Source: JAGIBJ01 sp032119795 (GTDB lineage: Bacteria > Actinomycetota > Thermoleophilia > Solirubrobacterales > Solirubrobacteraceae). From it: 64,000 bases of DNA. Shown one piece after another: positions 51,776 through 59,900 of this stretch (the first letter of the stretch is position 1; the number at the start of each line of letters is the position of its first letter). Location of the stretch: NCBI GenBank assembly GCA_032119795.1, contig JAUMFO010000011.1, forward strand, positions 267,874 through 331,873, given 5' to 3'. Below the pieces are notes generated by a model, which worked only from the letters and a program-made list of their open reading frames with translations, ran no database searches and was not told the origin of the DNA. Position numbers and translations under genes: made by a program.

Positions 51776-52498
51776 GTGGCCGACATGACCATCGACGAGC
51801 TCGCGAGCAAGACCGGGCTGACCGTTCGCACCGTCCGCAGCTACCAGACGCGCGGCCTGATCGACGGGCCTGAGATGCGCGGCCGCGTGGGATATTACGG
51901 CGATGGGCACCTCGAGCGGCTCAAGCTGATCCAGGAGCTCCAGGACGACGGGCTGCAGCTGCGGCTCGTCGAGCGGCTGCTGCAGCGCGGCGACGACACC
52001 GCCAGCCGGCTGATGTCGATGCGCCGCACCGTGCTCGCACCGTTTGGGCCGCACGAGCAGACGATCTCCATCGAGGCGATCCGCGAGCGCTTCGGCGATT
52101 TCAACGAGATGCACTTCCAACGGGCCGTCGCGCTCGGGATGCTCGTCCCGCACGCCGACGGCACCCTCGGCGTGCCCTACCCCGGCGTCCTCGACACACT
52201 CGAGGCCGTCATGCAACAGGGCGTCAGCCTCGACGCGGCATTGCAGGTCGGCCAAGAGGTGCGCCGCCTCTGCGACTACGCCGCCCGCGCCTTTGTCGAC
52301 CTCGTCCGCGCCGAGGTCTGGGAGCCGTTCAACAGCGACGGGCGCCCCGACGAGCAGTGGCCTCAGATCGCGGGGGCCATCGAGCAGATCCGCCCGCTGG
52401 CGAACGAGATCATGACGCAGATGATGGCTCCCGCCATCAGCGAGGAGATCGAGCGGGCGTTCGGCGAAGAGCTCAGGGAGCAGGCTGAGGAGTCGTAG
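51776..52498 (+). CDS. MerR family regulator
   Basis: 240 residues from GTG 51776 (VADMTIDELASKTGLTVRTVRSYQTRGLI); ATG 51785 is an alternative. The winged-helix MerR DNA-binding domain (residues 1-75) includes YYGDGHLERLKLIQELQ. The rest is helical with no Cys cluster, so it is not a classical metal sensor and no ligand can be named. It overlaps the convergent membrane-protein gene by 26 bp. Confidence 0.9.
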   Translation: MADMTIDELASKTGLTVRTVRSYQTRGLIDGPEMRGRVGYYGDGHLERLKLIQELQDDGLQLRLVERLLQRGDDTASRLMSMRRTVLAPFGPHEQTISIEAIRERFGDFNEMHFQRAVALGMLVPHADGTLGVPYPGVLDTLEAVMQQGVSLDAALQVGQEVRRLCDYAARAFVDLVRAEVWEPFNSDGRPDEQWPQIAGAIEQIRPLANEIMTQMMAPAISEEIERAFGEELREQAEES

Positions 52499-54452
52499 CT
52501 CCGGAGGGCTTCGCCGGCTGCGTTGCGCGCCGGCGCTGCGTGCGCGGCCGGTAGGTGAGATCCGGGTCGCCGAGGCGGTGTAGGCCCCACACCAACAGCA
52601 CGAGCAGCGCCAGTGCGATGCCCGCCACCGTCAGGTAGGCGACCGTTGAGAGCCACCCAGCCGCGGCCTTCTGCTCACGCTGCATCACCTTGTAGTCGGC
52701 GCGGAAGTCTCGCGTGAAGCTCGCCGCTGCCGGCACCTCGGGCGCCGGGATTGCGGTGTCGAGCGGCAGGTAGATCGGCAGCGCCATCAGCGAGCGGCCC
52801 GTCTCCAGGCGGATCAGCGCCTTCCAGTCGTCGTGCACCGGGATCGGCTGCGTCGTGCGGTAGCGGCCGGGGCCGACGCGCTCGAGTTTGTCGACGATCA
52901 GGCCGCCGCCCTGCCAGGCGGTGAGCGTGAGCCAGTGCGCGTCGTCGGCGAGGTTCGCCGGGTTCATCGTGATGTCGGCCTGGACCGTCCGACCACCGGA
53001 GCCGACAGCGCCGTCGGCGATGGGCACGTCGCGCAGCGCAACCGTCGCGCTCCACCCTTGTGCCTCGGTCTTCAGCAGGCCGACGCCGATGACGGCGGCG
53101 ATCCCTGCGGCTCCGATGAGGGCGCCGGCGCGCAGGGCGCGGGTCGAGCGGACGGGCTGCTCGCGCAGCTTCGTTCCGATCCACGCGCCGACGAGCGATC
53201 CGGCGATCGCGGCCGAGAGTCCGGCAGCAATACCGATGCCGGCCATCGAACTCGGCAACGGGATCGGCATGACGAGGTTGCTCCACAGCCATTCAGAGGC
53301 CAAGCCGGCAGTGCCGATCGCCAGGCCGGCGACGATCGCAAAGCGGACGGGCCGCTTGGTGGTGGAGATGGCAAGCGCGGTGAGCTCCACCGCCGCGGCG
53401 GCGACGAGGTACAGCGGGGTGACGGGCGTCGTTTGCCCGAGCACCGGGCCGACGAGCAGTGCCAGGATGCCGCGCACGAGGAGGAAGAACGCGACGGCGC
53501 CGAAGGCGCTGCCCCGGCCGCTTGCGACGCGAACGGCGACGAGGCCGACGCCGGCGGCGATGCCGATCAGCGCGGGCTGGAGCATGAAGCGGAACTGCGG
53601 GATGCCGAAGTCGAACTCGCCCTGGAAGGTCGAGAGGCCGAGGAGGAGTCCGCCGGTAAGCGCGATGCTGCGCAGCTTGGTCACGGCGCGGCGCTCGATC
53701 CGGGGCGGAGTCGCCACGGCGTTCGCGCGCAGCCCCTCGACGGCAAGCACGGCGATGCCGATGAGCGTCATCGAGGCGCCGCCGATGAGCATGAGGTGGG
53801 TCGGTCCCCAGAGGGTCACGTCCTGGCCGAAGATGCGGTGCCAGACGTCGTCAAGCGGGAAGCCGATAAGGGCAAACGCTCCGCAGGCGCAGATCAGGAT
53901 GCCGCCAAGGGGCGCACGCCAGGTGGGCGCCAGTTCGATGGCGCTCGGGCCGGGCGGCAGCTCCTGGCTGCCGCCGCTGGGGATCATGATCGACAGGTAA
54001 CCGGCGGCGAAGATGCCGAACAGGCCGAACAGGATGAAGTAGTGGGCAGGGTTGGCGAGCGGGCCCTCGTCGCGGCCCACATCGATGTGCAGGGCGATGT
54101 CCCAGTACATCCCAAAGACGGCGATCAGCAGCGACGTCGCCGCGACGAAGATCGGGAACGCAGCCCAACCTGGCAAGCCAGACATCCGCTCGGAGCGGTC
54201 GGCGACGCGCCCAAGGTACGGCACGCGACCGGAGCGGTGCCCGAGGCCGAGCCACAGGAGCAGGACGGTGAAGAGCGTCCCCCCGATCGTCGCGATGGCG
54301 ATCTGCTCGAAGGGCGCGCCACCAGCCCCGGGGGACTCGGCGGCCAGGGCGCTGGCGGGGCCGAGCAGTGCGGCGATGGCGGCGGCTGCCGAGGCTGCCG
54401 CGCCGAGAAGCGTCCCGCGGCGAGACGGGGTGGGGCGAGAGAGCTGAGGCAT
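52473..54452 (-). CDS. Large polytopic membrane protein of unknown function
   Basis: 659 residues from ATG 54452. The N-terminus RRGTLLGAAASAAAAIAALLGPASALAAES is a signal peptide. About 13 further transmembrane segments follow, with conserved-looking acidic/His motifs inside the membrane part: FGMYWDIALHIDVGRDEGPLANPAHYFILFG and FPLDDVWHRIFGQDVTLWGPTHLML. These Asp/His clusters could bind metal. A soluble beta-rich domain (about 500-610) and one last helix follow. I do not recognise the family; the Asp/His pattern suggests a redox or metal-handling role but this is a guess. Confidence 0.75.
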   Translation of the reverse strand: MPQLSRPTPSRRGTLLGAAASAAAAIAALLGPASALAAESPGAGGAPFEQIAIATIGGTLFTVLLLWLGLGHRSGRVPYLGRVADRSERMSGLPGWAAFPIFVAATSLLIAVFGMYWDIALHIDVGRDEGPLANPAHYFILFGLFGIFAAGYLSIMIPSGGSQELPPGPSAIELAPTWRAPLGGILICACGAFALIGFPLDDVWHRIFGQDVTLWGPTHLMLIGGASMTLIGIAVLAVEGLRANAVATPPRIERRAVTKLRSIALTGGLLLGLSTFQGEFDFGIPQFRFMLQPALIGIAAGVGLVAVRVASGRGSAFGAVAFFLLVRGILALLVGPVLGQTTPVTPLYLVAAAAVELTALAISTTKRPVRFAIVAGLAIGTAGLASEWLWSNLVMPIPLPSSMAGIGIAAGLSAAIAGSLVGAWIGTKLREQPVRSTRALRAGALIGAAGIAAVIGVGLLKTEAQGWSATVALRDVPIADGAVGSGGRTVQADITMNPANLADDAHWLTLTAWQGGGLIVDKLERVGPGRYRTTQPIPVHDDWKALIRLETGRSLMALPIYLPLDTAIPAPEVPAAASFTRDFRADYKVMQREQKAAAGWLSTVAYLTVAGIALALLVLLVWGLHRLGDPDLTYRPRTQRRRATQPAKPSGATTPQPAP

Positions 54453-54662
54453 CAGGCGGCGGTGGTGGCTCGGGGGAGACGGGGAGAACGAGGCGGAGCC
54501 GGGTGCCCTGTCCAAACACCCGGCTCCAAACGCCTCGCAAAAGTAGGTCCGTCCGGATGGACCATTGCGCCTCGAAACGTTACATCAAAATCGGCAGTGG
54601 TCGGAAAAGAAACGCGGCCGATCTGGGCCTAAGCCGGTCAAAGGTGGGACGACTGACTCCGA

Positions 54663-54686
54663 CGATTGCGTCTCCACGTGCAATCG
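54663..54686. promoter_or_regulatory. Inverted repeat between lacI-type gene and membrane gene
   Basis: CGATTGC / GCAATCG (7 bp perfect, 10-bp spacer). It lies just past the LacI-type stop and about 210 bp upstream of the membrane gene at 54452. The half-site TGCAATCG also forms half of the allB operator. Confidence 0.5.
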
Positions 54687-54703
54687 AAGGGGTGTTGGGG
54701 GCT

Positions 54704-55756
54704 CTAGCTGACCGATCCGCCGCGCATCTCGCCTAGCGGCCGGGAGCTGCTGGCGCGCACCACGAGCTTGGGCTGGCGGATCACGCTGACGGGCCGGGTG
54801 CCGTCGATGGCGGCGAGCAGCGACTGGGCCGCCAGCTCACCGAGTTCGGCTTGCGGTGAGCTGACGGTGGTGAGCTGCAGGGCCTTGGCGGCGGCGACGT
54901 CGTTGAAGCCGACGACCGCCGCGTCGCTGCCGGGGACGAGCCCCGCGGCGCGCAGCGCGCTCACGGCGCCGAAGGCGGCGAAGTCGTTGCCGCAGCAGAA
55001 CACGGCGGTGAAGCTGCGAGAGCGCCCGAGTAGGCGCTCCATGCCGACCTGCCCGCTGTCGGTGTGGAGTCCGCCGTACTCCGTGAGGCGCTCGGGGACG
55101 GCGAGTCCGGCCGCAGCGACGGCGTCGAGGAAGCCCTTCGCGCGGTCGTAGGAGACGGCCGAGTAATCCGGCCCGGTGAGGAGTGCGAGCTCGGTGTGGC
55201 CCTGAGCGATGAGGTGCTCGGCCACCATGCGCCCGCCGGCCGCGTCGTCGCAGAGCATCGCCGGGTGGCCGGGCGCGTTGCGCATCACCAGCACGTACGG
55301 GATTCCGAGCGTGGCGATCCAGTCGGCGTAGGAGGAGTCGCGGTGGGCGTCGGCGATGATCAGGCCGTCGACGCGGCGTGAGAGCAGGAGTCGAACGCGC
55401 TCGCGCTGTGCGACGGTGTCGTCCTCCGTGGCGGCGACGAGCACGTCGAAACCGTTCTTCACGGCGACCTTGTCTACCTGCTCGTAGATGATCGCCTGGA
55501 CGATGTCCGTCAGGGAGTGGGCGACCATTCCGATCACGCCTGAGCGCTTGGTGCGCAGGCTCGCCGCGACCGGATCGGGCGAGTAGCCCAGGCGCTGCGC
55601 GGCGGCGTGGACGAGCGCCGCCGTCGGGTTGCTGTCTGCCGGCCGCCGCAGGGCGCGGGAGACCGTCGAGATGCTTAGGCCGGTGTCGTCGGCGACCGTC
55701 TTCAGCGTCGGGCGATCGGGCGCGAGCTGGGCGTCGGGTTCAGGCGGGGTGGACAT
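54704..55756 (-). CDS. LacI family transcriptional regulator
   Basis: 350 residues. The helix-turn-helix is LKTVADDTGLSISTVSRALRR (about 19-38), with hinge AASLRTKRSGVIGM and a type-1 periplasmic-binding-fold effector domain ending DAAVVGFNDVAAAKALQLTTVSSPQAELG. Ligand unknown. No sugar operon is near; LacI-like operators upstream of the allantoin and creatininase/cytosine-deaminase-like operons make it a candidate regulator of those. Element C lies just upstream. Confidence 0.93.
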   Translation of the reverse strand: MSTPPEPDAQLAPDRPTLKTVADDTGLSISTVSRALRRPADSNPTAALVHAAAQRLGYSPDPVAASLRTKRSGVIGMVAHSLTDIVQAIIYEQVDKVAVKNGFDVLVAATEDDTVAQRERVRLLLSRRVDGLIIADAHRDSSYADWIATLGIPYVLVMRNAPGHPAMLCDDAAGGRMVAEHLIAQGHTELALLTGPDYSAVSYDRAKGFLDAVAAAGLAVPERLTEYGGLHTDSGQVGMERLLGRSRSFTAVFCCGNDFAAFGAVSALRAAGLVPGSDAAVVGFNDVAAAKALQLTTVSSPQAELGELAAQSLLAAIDGTRPVSVIRQPKLVVRASSSRPLGEMRGGSVS

Positions 55757-55804
55757 GCCGTTCGGCGCTCAGCCTTACATGTTGCGCGGCGCGCTGCGCC
55801 CGCA

Positions 55805-55852
55805 GCTGCCGAGGGGCGGGCGACCCCCACCGGCCACCCGCCCCTCGGCAGC
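55805..55852. repeat. Perfect 16-bp hairpin at edge of element C
   Basis: GCTGCCGAGGGGCGGG / CCCGCCCCTCGGCAGC, 16-nt loop, 49 bp upstream of the LacI-type start. It cannot terminate that gene; it may insulate it from element C. Confidence 0.8.
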
Positions 55853-55894
55853 GTTCGTGAGGCCCGCGCTGGATGAGCGCGAGCGTGATTTCGT

Positions 55895-56638
55895 CCTCGG
55901 CGGTGGGACTTGGCGGCTTCTACGGCGACTTGGTCGTTGGCGGCGGTGGAATGGGGATCGCGTCGGGGTCTGGGGGCGTGGGGGCGGCGAGGGCGGAGCG
56001 CGTTCGGGGTCTGGGCTGGTTGGCGGCGGTGGAATGGCGATCGTTGCGGCGCCGGCGGGCGCCGGGCGACTGGTTGGACCCAAAGTAGGCACACCTGTCG
56101 TGCCCAGGATGGGTCCAACCAGGCGGCTGCAACCGCCTGGGGTTGCGGGGTTTGCTCCTCGCGCCAGAGTTACCGGGCGTGCGGTAATTTCGGCGCGCGG
56201 AGCGCTTGGCGGCGCCGTTCTGTCGGGTAGATGCAACCTCTGCGGGTTGCACTCTCGGGGCTCGCGCCCCGAACGCCCAAAAAGGGCGTTCCAGACGCGA
56301 GCCCCGCGGCGTTGCAACCGCTGGGGGTTGCAGTTGGCCCGGTCGAAGCGAACTCCCGTCACTCGCGGGTGTTCAGGGCCCCCAAGTGACTGCAGTTCGG
56401 GCCGCAACCGCGAGCGGTTGCAGCCCGCCCGACGCCCGCCGACCGCGAAGCGATCCCAGTCCCACCGCCGCCAATGGCTCAGACGCCGACCGGGCTCCGC
56501 CTTCGCTGACCCGACGCCCCCCCCAGGCCCCGAAGCGATCGTCATTCCACCGCCGCCAACGGCTCAGACGCGGCCAGTCCGCACCGCCCTCGCTGCAAAA
56601 CGCCCGCCGGCCCCGAAGCGATCGTCATTCCACCGCCG
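55895..56638. repeat. Hairpin-cassette element C (four cassettes)
   Basis: Mini-hairpins at 56129, 56233, 56314 and 56404 (spacings 104, 81, 90). Cassettes are type 1 (GGTTGGACCCA / TGGGTCCAACC, 56072-56120), type 2 (56147-56232), type 3 (56251-56313) and type 5 (56332-56403). Types 2 and 3 are almost identical to element B; type 4 is absent. The left arm (56019-56067) and the right arm (56422-56474) are imperfect inverted repeats about 50 bp long, with TTGGCGGCGGTGG at the outer ends. Further right-arm units with CGAAGCGATCGTCATTCCAC recur at 56530 and 56615. Confidence 0.88.
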
Positions 56639-56762
56639 CCAACGGCCCCGACCCCGTAACGCCCGCCCGCCAACGGCCCAGACGCCGTAACACCCGCCCG
56701 CCAACGGCCCCGACCCCGTAACGCCCGCCCGCCAACGGCCCAGACGCCGTAACACCCGCCCG
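56639..56762. repeat. 62-bp perfect tandem duplication
   Basis: 56639-56700 is repeated exactly as 56701-56762. Each 62-bp unit is itself two diverged 31-bp halves beginning CCAACGGCCC and ending CCCGCCCG. Recent duplication at the outer right arm of element C. Confidence 0.92.
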
Positions 56763-56813
56763 GCAAGCGCCCGCTCGGCCCCGGTCGTCCCTGCCCGCCG
56801 GGCGGGCGCTTGC
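56763..56813. repeat. 12-bp perfect hairpin closing element C
   Basis: GCAAGCGCCCGC / GCGGGCGCTTGC with a 27-nt loop, directly after the tandem duplication. About 120 bp before the surface-protein start. Confidence 0.75.
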
Positions 56814-56936
56814 GCGTTGGCCGAATCCTGGACGCGATCTTGCTGATCCGCAGTTTTTCCGTATGCATCGGCCGAAATTCATGAATTCAGCTCAGGAAAT
56901 GGGGTCTAGACCCTAAAGAGGCCATGCGCGAGGTCG

Positions 56937-59900
56937 ATGACCCGGCCAATGCTCGGCTCATCCAACCTCCGGAGCGACGCGCTGTTGGTCGTCCGGTTCT
57001 TCCTCGCGGCGCTCGCCGCAGCGTTCGCGATCGTCGGCACGGCCGAGGCCTCAACGGACCCGCCGTTTCCCCTGACCGAGTCGTTCGCCAGTAGCACCGC
57101 TCCGGGCTGGACTCTCGGCGGCTCCGCCACGCTGACCGCCCCCGGCACCGACACTGCCGGCAACGGCTGGCTGCGCCTGACCGGTGCTACAACGAACCAA
57201 GCTGGCTACGCCTTCTACGACACCGCGTTCCCCTCCGCCAAGGGTGCGTCGGTGGAGTTCGACTACGCGACCTACGGCGGCACCGGCGCCGACGGCCTCA
57301 CGTTCTTCCTTTACGACGGCGCGACCACTGCCGCGCAGTTCCAGATCGGCGCATTCGGCGGCTCGCTCGGCTACGCGCCCTGCTCCACCGGCTCCAAGCC
57401 CGGGCTCAACAACGCCTACATCGGGGTCGGCTTCGACGAGTTCGGCAACTTCACCAACCTGCAGTCCACGTGCGGAACGGCTGGCCCAGTCGCCGGCGCC
57501 CCGACCGACAACACCGCCCGCCCGAACTTCGTCGCCGTGCGCGGCAGCGAAGCCAACAACTACCCGCTGCTCGCTGGCGCCGCGACCTCCCAGGCGCTTA
57601 CGGCGACGCGCGCCAACGCCCGGCACGTCTCCATCTCCGTCCTGCCCGACGGCAAGCTCAACGTGTTCATCCGCTACCCGGACGGCACGTTCCAGCAGAT
57701 CGTCAACAACAAGCAGCTCCCGACCTCACCCGCCACGCTGAAGCTCGGCTTCGCTGGCTCCACGGGCGGTAGCACCAACATCCACGAGATCCACAACACG
57801 AAGGTCGTCAAGCCGGTCGACATCCAAACGACGGTGACCGACGGCGGCGCCGGCAAGCCACGCGCCGGGGCCAACACGTGGACGGCCGTCGTCACCAACG
57901 CCGGTACCAACGACACCAACTCCGGCACGTTTGCGGCAACGACCGGGGCGCAGAGCCTCACGGGCGTCACCTGGACGTGCTCGGCGTCCGCCGGCTCGAG
58001 CTGCGGCGCAGCGACCTCCGGCTCCGGCCTGCCGAGCGTCACCACCGGCGCGCTGCTCCCCAGCGGCACCCTCACCTTCCAGATCACCGGCACGCCTGCA
58101 GCGGCAACCGATTACGCGCAGCTGAGCGTTGACGCGCAGCCGACGGGCGACACCGGCGACACGACGCCCGACAACAACGCCGCCACCGACACGAGCGACC
58201 TCACCCCGGTCTTCGATGCCCAGCCGACCTTCACGCTTGCGTCCAACGGCCTGGCCACGGCGACGACCACCAACGCGCGTGGCGGCAACGTCACCTACGC
58301 CAGCCGTTGGCAGCGCTGCGACCCGAACGGCAGCAACTGCGTTGACATCGCCAGCGCGACCGCGACCACCTACACGACGACCGCAGCCGATCGTGGCTTC
58401 ACGATCCGCTACACCCGCACCGCCACCAACGCCGCCGGCTCGACGGTCTCGGCGAGTGCCCACTACTCGCCGCTGCCCACCACCAACCTGGTCTCGGCCC
58501 CCAGCGGCGCGACGACCTCCACCTCGGCCGCGCCGACGTTCTCAACCCCGACCTCCGGGGCCACGCTGGAGTGCAAGCTCGACGCGGGTGCCTGGGCGAC
58601 CTGCACCTCCCCGCGGTCCTACACCGGCCTCGCCGAAGGCAGCCACACCTTCTCCGTCCGCGCGGTCTACGGCGGCCTCTCCGACGACACCCCGGCGACC
58701 GCCACCTGGACGGTCGACACGACGGTGCCGAACACCTCGATCACCAGCCAGCCAGCGGCAAACGAGTCGTCGACCTCCGCCAGCCTCGGCTTCACCGGCA
58801 CCGATCCGGGCGGCTCCGGCGTGGCCTCCTACCAGTGCCGGATCGACGCCGGCGCCTGGGGCGCCTGCACCTCGCCGCGGACCTACACCGGCTTGGCGCA
58901 AGGCAACCACACCTTCGACGTACGCGCGATCGACAACGCCGGCAACGTCGACCCGACCCCCGCCAGCTACACCTGGCGGGTTGACACCGTCGACCCAGAC
59001 ACCTCGCTCCTGACGACGCCGCCGTCGACGACCGCCGCGACGACGGGCGCCTTCACCTTCACCGGCACCGATCCCAGCGGATCGGGCATCGCCTCCTACG
59101 AATGCCGCCTGGACGGTGGATCGTGGGTGGTCTGCACCTCACCCGAGTCGTTTGCTGGCCTCGCAGACGGCAGTCACACGGTCGACGTCCGCGCGATCGA
59201 CACCGCTGGCAACCGCGACGCGACGCCGGCGTCGTACACGTGGACGGTCGACGCAACAGCGCCGAACACCACGATCCAGACCCACCCGCCGACGACCGAC
59301 GATAGCCCGGACGCGTCGTTTACCTTCACCGGCTCCGACGGCTCCGGTAGCGGCGTGGCGTCCTACGAGTGCCAGCTCGACGGCGGCGCGTGGAACCCGT
59401 GCACCTCGCCCAAGGACTTCACGGGCCTCGCCGATGGCTCGCACACGTTCGCCGTCCGCGCCATCGACGGCGCCGGCACCGCGGACGCGACCCCGGACAC
59501 CTTCACGTGGACGGTCGACACGGCAGCGCCCGCTACCAGCCTGACGGGCACGCCGCCCGCCATTAGCGGCTCCAGCGCGGCGACCCTTACCTTCACGGGC
59601 ACCGACCCGGGCGGCTCCGGAGTGAGCAGCTTTGCGTGCCGTCTCGACGGTGGCTCGTGGACGCCGTGCACCTCGCCGCAGTCTTACGCAGGCCTCGCCG
59701 ACGGCACGCACACCGCCGAGGTGCGCGCCATCGACGGCGCTGGCAACCCCGACGGCTCGCCGGCGTCCTACACCTGGACGATCGACACGACTAGCCCAGA
59801 GACGACGATCACCGCGCAGCCCGCCTCGACGACGGCCAGCGACACGGCGGCCTTCTCCTTCACCGGCAGCGATCCGGGCGGCTCCGGCGTGGCGTCCTAC

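Noticed and set aside
52833..54632. 599-codon plus-strand frame over the large membrane protein
   Set aside because: Polar Arg/Gly/Asp-rich shadow; the minus strand gives a coherent signal peptide and transmembrane pattern.
55629..56690. ORFs of 60-350 codons inside the cassette elements (for example 55629-56690 +)
   Set aside because: They translate GC-rich repeats into Arg/Ala/Pro-rich strings, exist on both strands, and change frame between copies.
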